Part shown: positions 18,136 through 29,300 of the stretch, piece after piece | How positions within the stretch are numbered: position 1 is the first letter of the stretch | Layout: each line of letters opens with the position of its first letter | Assembly (NCBI GenBank): GCA_963811905.1 | Contig: CAWETK010000006.1 | Span: forward strand, 252,060-316,059 | Direction: 5' to 3' | From: DATFVA01 sp963811905 | GTDB lineage: Bacteria > Bacteroidota > Ignavibacteria > Ignavibacteriales > Ignavibacteriaceae | Length of the DNA: 64,000 nucleotides | Program-made: the position numbers and the translations under genes | Notes under the pieces: generated by a model | Told to the model about the DNA's origin: nothing | Seen by the model: the letters and a program-made list of their open reading frames with translations, nothing else | Database searches by the model: none

Positions 18136-20322
18136 ATGAAGATGTTCTTTTCCGGAGTTACCGATTTGAAGTTGTTCTTTTTTGTTTTTGTTTGTCTGTT
18201 ATTCGTTGCACCTGTTAATGCACAATCGAATGACGACTGTCTGATGTGTCATAGCGATGAGTCTATGACAATGGAAAAAAACGGAAAGGAAGTTTCTATA
18301 TATGTCAATCAGAATGTATTTCAGCACTCAGTACACGGCAAATTAAACTGCGTATCCTGTCACATCGGATTTGATCCGGAGGAAGTTCCCCATAAAGAGA
18401 ATATTACCCCGGTAAATTGCCTCAACTGTCATAAGGATGCAAAAGTTATTCATACCTTTCATCCGCAGATGGTTAAGGCTAACGGGATGACCGGAACCCC
18501 GGATGTTTCCTGTAAAAATTGCCATGGCACGCATAATGTATCGCCAATTTCAAATCCAGACGGCAAATGGAATAAAAAGAATTTAATAGAGTCCTGCGGC
18601 AATTGCCATAAGGAAGCTAAAGAAAAATTTGTTCTTTCAGAACATGCAAAAGCTTTTGCGGAAGGTGTTGAAGGTGCGCCCAATTGTATATCCTGTCACC
18701 AAAGCTCGATAGTATCTGTAAACAAAGGTAAAAACTCCCTTCAAACAAAACTAAACCAGCAGAAACTCTGCCTGTCATGTCATCTCGACGATCCTAAAAT
18801 CCGGGCCAAAACAACACCTTCCGCAGGTTTTATAAAGGCTTATGAGCAGAGTGTCCACGGAAAGGCACTCTCTGAAGGAAATGCTGATGCACCAAGCTGC
18901 ATCAACTGCCATAATCACCACGATATTGAAGCACCAACATCTGATAGTTCATCAATAAATAAATTTAACATCCCTTTTACATGCGGTAAATGCCATACAG
19001 AAATATCAGCGCAGTACAGGGAAAGTATTCATGGCGTTTCCCTCCTGCAGAAAGGCGTAGCCGATGCACCGTCCTGCACCGATTGCCACGGGGAACATGA
19101 TATTCTCGGACATAAAAACCCCCTGTCGCCTGTTGCTTATCAGAATGTTTCATCACAGGTCTGCTCTCCCTGCCATAGCTCGGTACGCCTGGCTGAGAAA
19201 TACGGTATACCTACTGAAAGATTTAAGACTTACGTTGAAAGTTATCATGGACTTGCACTTAAAGGCGGGTCTACTGTCGTTGCAAACTGCTCAAGCTGCC
19301 ACGGCGTTCATAATATAAAACCGTCGAGCGATCCGACTTCACTCGTAAATAAGAATAATCTCGCAAAAACATGCGGCGCTTGCCATCCGGGCGCAAACCA
19401 GAATTTTGCTAAGGGTAAGATCCATATAATAATGACTAAACAGGATGAACCTATACTATACTGGATATCAACTCTATACATCATCCTGATCATTTTAACT
19501 ATCGGCTTTATGCTTCTGCACAATTTATTTGATTTTATTAAAAAAGCTAAGATCAAAAAGATGAAGCAGAGAGGGCTGATTAAGGAAGAAAGACACGGAC
19601 ACGCACTCTACCTGAGAATGACAGTGAATGAACGGATTCAGCATCTTGCTTTGCTGGTAAGTTTCCTCACTCTGGTCATTACCGGCTTCATGCTTAAATT
19701 TCCCGATGCATGGTGGGTCTCGCACATAAGAGATCTGAACAGCGATGCATTTGAATACCGCAGCATCCTCCACCGAATCGCGGCAGTCATAATGGTTGCA
19801 GCAAGCCTCTATCATATTTATTATATCCTGGCTACCAAACGAGGAAGACAACTTGTAAAAGACCTCCTCCCCAGGCTTCAGGATGCAAAAGATGCTATCG
19901 GCATTGCTAAGTATAACTTAGGATTTTCAAAAATAAAACCAATGCTCGACCGCTTCAGTTATGTCGAAAAAGCTGAATACTGGGCCCTTGTATGGGGAAC
20001 TATCGTTATGTCGGTAACCGGCGTAATATTGTGGTTTGATAATACCTTCATAGGCTTGTTAACAAAACTTGGATGGGATGTTGCAAGAACCATCCATTAC
20101 TATGAAGCATGGCTCGCTTTCCTTGCCATTGTAGTATGGCACTTCTACTTCGTAATTTTCAACCCTGAGGTCTACCCAATCAATTTGTCCTGGATTAAGG
20201 GAACCATCTCTGAAGAAGAAATGGCTGAAGAACATCCTAAAGAACTCGAAAGGTTAAAAAAAGAATCTCAGCCTGAGGATGAAAAGGCAGAAGAAAATCC
20301 TGAAGAAATCGAAAAGATTTAA
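18136..20322 (+). CDS. 13-haem cytochrome c fused to b-type cytochrome membrane domain
   Basis: About 728 aa from ATG 18136 (preceded by 'cagagag'; the GTG at 18121 is a less likely start). A signal peptide (LFFFVFVCLLFVAPVNAQ) is followed by about 400 periplasmic residues with 13 CxxCH haem sites, from CLMCH to CGACH. Then come one hydrophobic helix (ILYWISTLYIILIILTIGFM) and a cytochrome b561/HydC-like domain with further helices and candidate haem b histidines (QHLALL, LHRIAA, YHIYYI, WHFYFV). The tail is a very acidic, lysine-rich cytoplasmic extension. The architecture resembles CbcL-type quinone oxidoreductases of Geobacter; that comparison is from memory. Inferred role: oxidise menaquinol in the membrane and pass electrons to periplasmic cytochromes. 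Confidence 0.86.
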   Translation: MKMFFSGVTDLKLFFFVFVCLLFVAPVNAQSNDDCLMCHSDESMTMEKNGKEVSIYVNQNVFQHSVHGKLNCVSCHIGFDPEEVPHKENITPVNCLNCHKDAKVIHTFHPQMVKANGMTGTPDVSCKNCHGTHNVSPISNPDGKWNKKNLIESCGNCHKEAKEKFVLSEHAKAFAEGVEGAPNCISCHQSSIVSVNKGKNSLQTKLNQQKLCLSCHLDDPKIRAKTTPSAGFIKAYEQSVHGKALSEGNADAPSCINCHNHHDIEAPTSDSSSINKFNIPFTCGKCHTEISAQYRESIHGVSLLQKGVADAPSCTDCHGEHDILGHKNPLSPVAYQNVSSQVCSPCHSSVRLAEKYGIPTERFKTYVESYHGLALKGGSTVVANCSSCHGVHNIKPSSDPTSLVNKNNLAKTCGACHPGANQNFAKGKIHIIMTKQDEPILYWISTLYIILIILTIGFMLLHNLFDFIKKAKIKKMKQRGLIKEERHGHALYLRMTVNERIQHLALLVSFLTLVITGFMLKFPDAWWVSHIRDLNSDAFEYRSILHRIAAVIMVAASLYHIYYILATKRGRQLVKDLLPRLQDAKDAIGIAKYNLGFSKIKPMLDRFSYVEKAEYWALVWGTIVMSVTGVILWFDNTFIGLLTKLGWDVARTIHYYEAWLAFLAIVVWHFYFVIFNPEVYPINLSWIKGTISEEEMAEEHPKELERLKKESQPEDEKAEENPEEIEKI

Positions 20323-20388
20323 TTACAGCCTTTGCCTGAATAAAAATGATATTTTATGATTATACCGGATTATGCGCGGGGAAAAAAT

Positions 20389-22393
20389 ATGTCGTATCGA
20401 ATATTAGTTTCTAACCTGTTACTCATTACTTCAATTTTTTTGCTTTCATCATTTTCTGTACTTAAAGCACAGGCAAATGATGACTGCCTTATGTGCCACG
20501 CAGATAATGAACTTAAGGGACATAAAAACGGCCATTCCTTTTCTGTATTCGTTGACGAAAAAAAACTTGAGAAATCAGTTCATGCAGATGTCGAATGCAT
20601 AAGCTGCCACCAGGACCTGGCGGGATCTGAATTCCCGCATACAACTGATGTCCAGCCTGCTAAGTGCGATGCCTGCCACGATGACATTCAGTCGAGATAT
20701 AATAACAGCCTTCACGGGAAAGCAAAAGCCCGGCATGATAATCTTGCCCCGACCTGCCAGACGTGCCACGGCTCGCATGGTATTATCCCTGTAAAAGATC
20801 CTAAATCTAAAGTAGCTCCTATTAATGTTCCCTATGTGTGCGGCAGCTGTCATAAGGAAGGATCCCCCGTTCAGCTGCAGAGAAATATTCCTGAGACGCA
20901 TATCCTGGAGAATTATTCCGAAAGTATGCACGGTGAAGGTTTGCTTAAGAAAGGTTTGTCTGTTGCTGCAACCTGTGTATCCTGCCATACTTCTCATGAT
21001 ATACTTCCCCATACCGATCCTAAATCTTCAATCGCAAGAAGGAACATAGCGGCAACCTGCGCAAAGTGTCATTCTGAAATTGAACTTGTGCACAGGAAAG
21101 TTATTAAAGGCGCGCTCTGGGAAAAAGAAGCTAATGTACTCCCCGCTTGTGTCGATTGCCATCAGCCCCATAAAGCAAGAAAAGTTTTTTACGACCAGGG
21201 AATGGCTGATTCAGATTGTTTGACCTGCCACGCAAAGAAAGATCTTAAATCCTCAGAGGACGGAAGGTCGCTCTTCGTCGATTATGACCAGGTTAAAGGA
21301 TCGATGCACAAACAGATTGCCTGCAGCCAGTGTCATTCCGAAGTTAATACTTCACACGTCAGACCGTGCGATAATATTACTCATAAAGTGGAATGTTCAA
21401 AATGCCATGAATCAGTTGGCCAGGAATATTCGCAAAGCACGCACGGACAGATGTTTGCTAAAAATGATCCTAATGCCCCAACCTGTACCGAATGTCATGG
21501 CACTCACGGAGTACTCGGAAGAAAAGATTCAAAATCGCTGACATTCCCGACAAATATTCCAACTCTTTGCGGCAGGTGCCACCGTGACGGTGAGCAAGCT
21601 GCTGTAAGATATACAGGCATCGAAAAAGATATCATTCGTAATTACGTAGAGAGTATTCACGGTAAAGGATTATTGAAAAGCGGACTCACTGTAACGGCTA
21701 CATGCACGGACTGCCACACTGCACACCGTGAACTGCCGCATACCGATACTACGTCGAGTATTTATCCCGGCAATATTGCAAAGACCTGCGGCACCTGCCA
21801 TTTCGGAATTGAAGAGAGCTTCAATAAGAGTGTACACTCGCCCGACTTTACTAAGACCGATAAAAAACTCCCTGTTTGCAATACGTGCCATACCGCCCAT
21901 ACTATTAAAAGAACTGACCTGGCAGGATTCAGAATGGAGATAATGAATACCTGCGGAAACTGCCATCAGAAAATAGCAGAGACATATTTTGATACTTACC
22001 ATGGTAAGGTTTCACAGCTCGGGTACTCTAAAACTGCCAAGTGCTACGACTGCCATGGTTCGCACGATATTCTTCCGGTGACCGATCCAAAATCTCATTT
22101 GAGCCGTAATAACGTATTGAAGACATGTCAGAAATGTCATGAATCCGCCACCAGGCAGTTTGCCGGGATACTTCACCCACGCAACTCACCACGATCCTCA
22201 GAAATACCCATGGCTCTTCTGGTCATTCTGGGGAATGACCGGACTTCTCATCGGAACTTTCTTTATTGCAGGCGTACATACCCTTTTATGGCTGCCGCGG
22301 TCCCTGCAGTACAGAAGACAATTAAAAAAGAAGTTAGAGGAAGCTGAGAAGAACGAAAATCCTGAGACAAAAATTGAAAAATCTGAGAGTTGA
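20389..22393 (+). CDS. 19-haem cytochrome c with C-terminal membrane anchor, +1 frame break near the end
   Basis: About 667 aa. The start ATG 20389 is chosen for the GGGG ribosome-binding site just upstream and the signal peptide that follows (SYRILVSNLLLITSIFLLSS); the ATG at 20356 has neither. There are 19 CxxCH motifs, from CLMCH to CQKCH. The arrangement is internally duplicated: CGSCH..ENYSESMHGEGLLKKGL..CVSCH and CGRCH..RNYVESIHGKGLLKSGL..CTDCH. After the last haem the frame breaks; removing one G from GGG at 22165-22167 restores HATHHDPQKYPWLFWSFWG and a hydrophobic anchor (GLLIGTFFIAGVHTLLW) ending at 22393. The next gene supplies the cytochrome b half that is fused in the preceding gene. 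Confidence 0.85.
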
Positions 22394-22397
22394 GTAA

Positions 22398-23249
22398 ATG
22401 AACGGTAAAACAAACGGCAATGCAAAATTGCAATATCAAAGATTCACAAGGCTGAATCGTGTCCTGCACATCCTTATGATCGTAAGTTTCCTCAGCCTGG
22501 CATTAACGGGAATGACGTTGAAGTTCTCGTACACAGGCTGGGCAAAGCTGCTTTCACATATACTGGGAGGTTTTGAAAGCGCAGGATTCATTCATAGGTT
22601 TGCCGCTGTAATTATGTTCGGCGTATTTATTACACATATCACCGATCTTTTTATCCAGAAAAAAAAGGAATCAAGATCATTTATCAAAATGATTTTTAAT
22701 CCTGATGGAATAATGTTTAATAAAAAGGACTGGCAGGACTTCGTAAGTTCGATGAAGTGGTTTTTAGGAATGGGGGAAAGACCTCAGTATGGAAGATGGA
22801 CGTACTGGGAGAAGTTTGACTACTTTGCAGTTTTCTGGGGAATATTCGTTATTGGTTCCACAGGCCTCTCCCTCTGGATGCCGGAATTCTTTACCAGGTT
22901 CCTGCCCGGATGGTTTATAAACGTAGCGACTATCATTCACAGCGACGAGGCTCTGCTGGCTACCGGGTTTATCTTTACGGTACATTTTTTCAATACTCAC
23001 CTCAGACCCGAGAAATTTCCCATGGATATTGTTATATTTTCGGGTCGAATGCCCGTAGAAGAGTTTAAACTTGACAGACCGGAAGAATATGGTAAGCTTG
23101 TCAGTGATGGAAACCTCAATCAATTTCTGGTTGAGCCCTACCCCCCGATCGTGATCAGAGCTATAAAAGTATTTGGATGGATTGCTTTGTCAACGGGATT
23201 TAGTATTATTGTATGGATAATTTATGCAATGATCTTCGCCTATAAATAA
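22398..23249 (+). CDS. b-type cytochrome membrane subunit
   Basis: 283-aa integral membrane protein that is clearly paralogous to the C-terminal half of the 13-haem fusion: RVLHILMIVSFLSLALTGMTLKF here against RIQHLALLVSFLTLVITGFMLKF there, and IHRFAAVIMFG against LHRIAAVIMVA. Histidines in VLHILM, IHRFAAV, THITDLF and VHFFNTH are candidate haem b ligands. It begins four bases after the corrected stop of the 19-haem gene. Inference: it is the quinone-reactive partner of that cytochrome, a split version of the fused neighbour. The last helix (AIKVFGWIALSTGFSIIVWIIYAMIF) has no counterpart in the fusion. Confidence 0.84.
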   Translation: MNGKTNGNAKLQYQRFTRLNRVLHILMIVSFLSLALTGMTLKFSYTGWAKLLSHILGGFESAGFIHRFAAVIMFGVFITHITDLFIQKKKESRSFIKMIFNPDGIMFNKKDWQDFVSSMKWFLGMGERPQYGRWTYWEKFDYFAVFWGIFVIGSTGLSLWMPEFFTRFLPGWFINVATIIHSDEALLATGFIFTVHFFNTHLRPEKFPMDIVIFSGRMPVEEFKLDRPEEYGKLVSDGNLNQFLVEPYPPIVIRAIKVFGWIALSTGFSIIVWIIYAMIFAYK

Positions 23250-23270
23250 TATATAAATCATTGAGGTACT

Positions 23271-24761
23271 ATGAAATACAAACGCTTCCCCGATACCTTT
23301 TATAACACAACTACACTGATCGGCTCTGCACTTGCTCTGCTTAGCTTCGGTCTCATCCTTTTTCTTACCGTTGTTGAAGCCTTTACAGCCGAGCCTAATG
23401 CCTATGCAGGTATTGTAACCTTTATAATCCTTCCTGCATTCCTGATTTTAGGACTTATTCTGATTGCAGCAGGTATCTGGAATGCCCGCAAAAGAAAGCA
23501 TGCCGGCACATTTGAAGAAAAAAGTCTTCCCCGGATGGACCTCAATGACCCAAAGCAGCGAAGGTCCTTTGTTATATTTTCTACAGGTACAATTTTACTT
23601 CTTTTCTTTACCGCATTCGGAAGCTTCAAAGCATATGAGTATACAGAGACAGACCAGTTCTGCGGAACTATCTGTCACAGTGTTATGAACCCTGAATATA
23701 CTGCTTATAAAAATTCACCCCATTCAAGAGTCGGCTGCGTCCAGTGCCATATAGGTTCCGGCGCCGGCTGGTTTGTAAAATCCAAGATATCGGGTTCCTA
23801 CCAGGTTTACTCGGTTCTGTTCAATAAGTACTCAAGACCTATACCTACGCCAATCTGGAACCTTCGTCCTGCCCAGGGAACCTGCGAGCAGTGCCACTGG
23901 CCCAGGAATTTCTTCGCTGAGAAAAAGGTTGATTTCAATTACTATCTTTCAGATGAGACTAATACAAAATCAAAAGTTACTATGCTCCTTAAAGTCGGCG
24001 GCGGCAATAGTATACTTGCTAAACAAACCGGCATCCACTGGCATATGAATATTGATAATGAAGTTACTTACCTGGCGGCCGATTCATCAAGACAGGTTAT
24101 AAACTGGGTCGAAGCAAGGAACCGTGAAACCGGAAAAGTAACAGTTTATAAAAAAGGCGATGTAAAGTTTAATGCAAAGGAGATGGAAGATAAAGGCCTC
24201 CTCCGTAAAATGGATTGTATCGACTGCCATAACAGGCCGTCGCATATTTATAACCAGCCTGACAGGATGGTTAATGTATTTATGTCGATTGACAGCATCG
24301 ACACTACCCTTCCCTATATAAAGAGTACCGCTGTAGAAGCTCTTGAAAAACCCTATACTGATAAAGAGACTGCCCTCGACAGCATAGATACATTTGTTAA
24401 GAATTTCTATTCGGTGTATTACCCGGAAGCTAACAAACCTGCTATCAATAAGAGCATCCGTTCAATAAAAGAGATCTATAAGAATAATTATTTCCCCGAG
24501 ATGAATGTCAGCTGGAAAAAATATCCCAATAATATCGGGCATATGTACTACAGCGGCTGTTTCCGATGCCACGACGGCGAACATTATGATGAGAAGGGAA
24601 ATGTATTATCGAAAGACTGCAATCTCTGCCATACCATTATAGCCCAGACAATTAACGACACTACGAAGGTAAACCTGGACGGACTCTCATTCCAGCATCC
24701 CGTCGACCTCGGTGAAGATATCCAGAACCTCACCTGCACCGACTGCCACTCAGCACAATAA
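23271..24761 (+). CDS. NapC/NirT-family 7-haem cytochrome, ImcH-like
   Basis: 496 aa. Three N-terminal transmembrane helices (about residues 14-37, 45-69, 99-118) precede a periplasmic domain with seven haem sites: an unusual CX3CH (CGTICH, 131-136), then CVQCH, CEQCH, CIDCH, CFRCH, CNLCH and CTDCH. FCGTICHSVMNPEYTAYKNS and HSRVGCVQCHIGSG are NapC/NirT quinol-dehydrogenase hallmarks. Length, three helices and seven haems match my recollection of Geobacter ImcH, an inner-membrane menaquinol oxidase for high-potential extracellular acceptors. A nitrite or other reductase donor role is the alternative. It is the last gene of the operon, 21 bases after the cytochrome b gene. Confidence 0.85.
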   Translation: MKYKRFPDTFYNTTTLIGSALALLSFGLILFLTVVEAFTAEPNAYAGIVTFIILPAFLILGLILIAAGIWNARKRKHAGTFEEKSLPRMDLNDPKQRRSFVIFSTGTILLLFFTAFGSFKAYEYTETDQFCGTICHSVMNPEYTAYKNSPHSRVGCVQCHIGSGAGWFVKSKISGSYQVYSVLFNKYSRPIPTPIWNLRPAQGTCEQCHWPRNFFAEKKVDFNYYLSDETNTKSKVTMLLKVGGGNSILAKQTGIHWHMNIDNEVTYLAADSSRQVINWVEARNRETGKVTVYKKGDVKFNAKEMEDKGLLRKMDCIDCHNRPSHIYNQPDRMVNVFMSIDSIDTTLPYIKSTAVEALEKPYTDKETALDSIDTFVKNFYSVYYPEANKPAINKSIRSIKEIYKNNYFPEMNVSWKKYPNNIGHMYYSGCFRCHDGEHYDEKGNVLSKDCNLCHTIIAQTINDTTKVNLDGLSFQHPVDLGEDIQNLTCTDCHSAQ

Positions 24762-26327
24762 ACAAGAGGGATTGGATGATTGAATGGTTGAATGACAAAT
24801 GAATGGTTGAATCACGTGTGATTGAGGGATTGAATGATTGAGGGATTGAATGATTGAATGGTATCCTCAGTCAGATTTTTGTTTTTTTGGCTAAGATATT
24901 TTAAGGAACTCTATAAATTATTGAACGTTTACGGATTTTCGGTGGCCTCGATACTTCCCGCCCCAAGATTTAAAGTAAGGGCGGGAAACTCGGCCACCGC
25001 TATACGTTACTCCACTTATGTAAGGTTGTTTTTGGTTGACGGCTTGCCGCGCTAAGATTGAATGATTGAATGATTGAATGATTGGCGAACCCCGCAGTGA
25101 ATGCCACCAGGATTTTTCATTAAAGGTTTATTGCCGCTAAGATGCAAAGGCGCGAAGAAAGGTTAACACCGCGAATTTATCCCGGTGGGATTTAGTATTC
25201 CGGAATCTTCCATTCATAACTGTTTCAACAGTTTTATTTAATTGAACGCAGATTGAATGATTAAATAGATTTATACTAATAGGGGTGCGAATGAATGTAT
25301 GATTGGTTGATTGATTGATTGGTTGATTGTTGAGTCCGGCAACTGCCGGACGAAATCTTGAGTCCTCGAAATCTTGAGCCCCTGGCGAAATTCCGCCAAA
25401 TTATTTATTAGGTTTAAAGCGGAACCGCTAACGTTTATTGATTAATTTTCTACAGCGGGACCTCTTTTGCGGGGAATGACCCGCCTCGCCGTTTTATTAG
25501 CCGGGTTTGCGGGCAAGTTGGCAAACCCCCGACCTTCCCTCGCACAGTCTCACAGTCGCTTAGTCTCCCCGTCTCTTATTCTCAGTTTCTTAGTACCTCA
25601 CCTCCGCTCGCGCCTCCGCGCCTCTGCGGTAAACCAACCCAATTCATCCTCCAAATTACCCTGCAGCATAGCGTAGGTTTAGCCCTAATTCTTCACTTCT
25701 GCCGGCTTAATTTTTCTCTACTCGTATAAACCTTCCCCCCTCACCTTCTTACCTTCTCATCTTCTTAACTTCTCACCCTCTCCTCTCACCCATCGCGCCT
25801 CTGTGCCTCTGCGGTAAACTCCTTTACCTGCCTCGACGTCAGTCGGGTTCGCCCTTGTTACTTCTCACTTTTATCTTTTGTCTTGTCCCTCAGCTTCCCA
25901 TCCTCCGCTTTTCCCTGCAGCATAGCGTAGGTTTAGCCCAAAATCTTTACCTCTACCGGCTCAATTTTACTCCGCTCGTATAAACCTTCCCCCCTCACCT
26001 TCTTACCTTCTCATCTTCTTATCTTCTCACCCTCTCCTCTCCCTCTTTCGCGCCTCTACAGTACACACCCCTCCTTTAAAATAAAAAAAGAACTAAACCT
26101 CTCGATTTAATTCCTTCTCCTCCTCCCTACTATTTACTCCGTCTCCGATTTCTGATCTCCGACGTCCGACCTCCCTCTCACCCTCCCATCTTCCCTCCTC
26201 TCCCCCTTTCGTCGCTGCGGTGGCCCCTCTTACCTTCTCATCTTCTCATCTTCTCATCTTCTCATCTTCTTACCTTCTCATCTTGCCGCTTACTCCTTCC
26301 GACCTCCGACTTCCCTCAATCACTCAG
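24762..26327 (+). repeat. Composite repeat block after the cytochrome operon
   Basis: About 1.57 kb without genes. Order on the plus strand: octamer array of GAATGATT-type units at 24771-24860; nested-hairpin repeat 24861-25050 (GGTGGC..GCCACC enclosing CCCGCCC..GGGCGGG); more octamers; 'gccgctaagatgcaaaggcgcgaag' near 25131; octamers 25250-25330; palindrome 25334-25351; CCCGCC..GCGGG hairpin near 25480-25517; then about 780 bases of C/T-rich sequence. Within that, two near-identical units of about 130 bases start with 'ctgcagcatagcgtagg' at about 25660 and 25916. The array reaches the stop codon of the minus-strand kinase gene. Confidence 0.82.
25334..25351. repeat. GTCCGGC/GCCGGAC palindrome, variant copy
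   Basis: Copy of an 18-base palindrome GTCCGGCAGCTGCCGGAC, here with AA in the centre. Other copies are perfect (34635-34652, 44079-44096, 62200-62217). Each is preceded by 'ttga' and followed by 'gaaa', and each lies beside octamer repeats. Confidence 0.7.
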
Positions 26328-29300
26328 TCACTCCGTCACTCCCCTCATTTCCAAAATCTCCTCCAGCAGCCCTATCAACTCCAACTTACTGAACGGCTTC
26401 GGAAGGTAGTGAGAACATCCGTTGCTGAGAAACCTCTTCCTATCCCCTGCCATCGCGTAAGCTGTTACTGCAACTACAGGAGTATATTTATATTCACCAA
26501 TCTCCCTTATCACCCTCACTGCGTCCAGTCCGCTCATACCTTTAAGATTTATATCCATCAGTATGACATCATATTTCTTCTGCTTCACCATTTTAATTGC
26601 ATCCGTTGCCGTGGCCGAATGATCTACATTGCAGTATCCCCGAAGAAAAAGATTGATTACATCAACATTTATTTTGTCATCCTCTACCAGCAGAAGGTGA
26701 GCGTTTTTCTTTTTAGCGGTCAGTTTTCCGGTATTCGATCGCGGTTCAAGGGTTTGGATGACCTCAGCATCATGCTGTTCAATGCTTAAGGGAAACTTTA
26801 TAGTAAATAATGATCCTTTATCCAATTCACTCTCCACTTCTATAGTGCCATTCATTAGTTCAACAAATTTCTTCGTAATTGTCAGTCCCAGTCCCGTTCC
26901 TTCAAATCTCCGGTTGTAGCCTTCGCTTGCCTGTCTGAAGGGTTCAAAAATAATATCAAGACCATTTTCAGAAATCCCGATACCCGTGTCGCTTACCTTA
27001 ATGACAGCCGATTCTTTTTCTTTTTTCAGTTCGACATCTACCCTGCCTTCAAACGTGTATTTCACAGCATTATTAATAAGGTTCCCTATAACCTGTGAGA
27101 ATAATCTTTCATCCAGCTTCGATGAAATATTTTTTTCCTCTACAATCAAATTGAGCGCAATGCCTTTTTCCCTGGCAGCTAACTTGTAGTGATTAATTGA
27201 CTCTTCAATTAAGCCTGACATTTGCACGTTCCTCAGACGAAGATCTATTTTATTTGCTTCAACCTTCGAGAGATCAAGTATCAGGTTCAGCGTGTCCGTA
27301 AGCCTGTTTGCGCTTCTTACAATTGTACCTGCCATCTGCTTTACTTCGGGATCATGACTATCCTCTGTTATCATTCCTGCAAAACCAAGGATGCCGATCA
27401 TAGGTGTTCTTAATTCGTGACTCATATTGGCCAGGAAGATCGATTTCAGTTTATTCATCTCCTCGGCACGCTCTTTTGCCTCCGTGAGCATCGTTTCAGC
27501 TTCCTTCTGCCTTGTTATATCCCGCGAAATGGCAATATATGTAACTCTTCCTGAGGCTTTATCTTCAATTCGTGACGTCGATAAAAATATAGGGAATTCC
27601 CTGCCGTCTTTGGATTTATTAAGAAGTTCGCCGGTCCATCCCCCCTTTTTTGTAGCTTCACTTATCTGCATTTGCAGTGCAGGGTCGTTTTTATCCGAAT
27701 CAAAAATGAGAGGACTCTGGCCGATTATTTCATCATTGGAATAACCATAACTTTTCCTGAAAGCTTCATTTACAAAAATTATTTTCCTTTCCTCATCGCT
27801 CATTACTACCGACTCGCTTATTTCTGTCAGAGCTCTGGCCATTATCATAGCCTGATCTTCTGCCTTTTTCTTATCGGTGATATCTATAAGCGTCCCCTGG
27901 ATGGCTGTACTTCCGTCATTTTCGTTTATTGTTAAACCTACGTTACCTAACACCCAGATGTCTTCACCATTTATTTTTTTAAGCTTTAATTCAACATTGT
28001 AAAGCTCTTTTTCTCTGTACAGCCGTTCAATTGCATCCTGCTTGATCGATTCATTCATCTGAACCTGTTTCGTGCCGCTCTGCATTAATTCATCAGCAGA
28101 GGAATATCCGAACATCCTCGCCAGCGTCGGGTTGCATTCAATCAGCTCTCCTTCAATGGTACTCTTAAATACCGCGGCCAGGTTCTGTTCATACAGCAGG
28201 CGGTATTTTTCTTCGGAGGACTCTAGCGCTCTTTCGATTTTTTTCCTGTCTGACATATCAATGATAATTCCTCTGATGCCTTCAATTTTATTCTTTACAA
28301 TTACTGGTGAAGCATAGAGAATGGTTTCTATCGAGGTACCGTCATTTCTTAAAAGTCTGTACTCCCTCCCTTTACTTTCATCCCCTTTAAGAACTGTTGC
28401 AAAATTTGCTTTGGCTCTGCCTCTTTCATCCGGATGAATAAAAGAAAACACATTAGGATGTTCCCCGAGTATTTCCGGCGAGTAACCCATTGTTTCGGCA
28501 CCGTGCCTGTTGAGATAAATCAGGTTTCCTTCCCTGTCGGTTTCAAATATGATCTGGGGAAGAGACTCAGCCAGGTCCCTGTACTTTTTCTCGCTCTTTG
28601 CCAGATTTTCTTCGTATTTTTTCCTGTCTGTTATATCTCTGGCAACTGCAATTACTACTTTCATTCCAAAGTAACTGCCCGGACTCAATGAAACTTCTTT
28701 GGGAAATATTTCTCCGTTTTTTCTTCTGCCCCACCATTCAAATCTTTGCGGGATGCCCTGAAAGGCCTGTGTGACCTTCGAAAGAGTTTCATCAAGATTA
28801 TTCAGACCCGGCGCACTCAGCAGTGAAGGATTCTTACCTATCATCTCACTTTTCGAATACCCGTACATCTTCAGCGCGCCTTCATTCACATCAATAAAAC
28901 ATCCGTTCTTGTCCTGAATGTAGATCGGATCATTGATGGAATTAAAAAGTCCTTTATAGCTTTTCTCACTTTCAACCAGAGCGTTTTCCTGGTTCTTTTT
29001 CCCGGTTATATCTTCGATCATTGATATTGTATAAAGGAATTCATTTTTCTCATTATAGACCCCGGAGACCTTTACATTAGCCCAGACAACTCCGCCATCT
29101 TTCTTTAAATATCTTTTTTCAACCCTTATTACTTTCTGTCTGCCTTCAGCTACTCCCAGCAGGCGAAGCTGACTCATTCGCCTGTCCTCCGGGAACGTAA
29201 TGTCAAATGTCGACCGGTTCGTAAGCTCATTCTTTTCATAACCGAGCATCTTTTCAAATGCGGGATTTGCATTGACCATTATTCCTTCCGAGTTAACATT

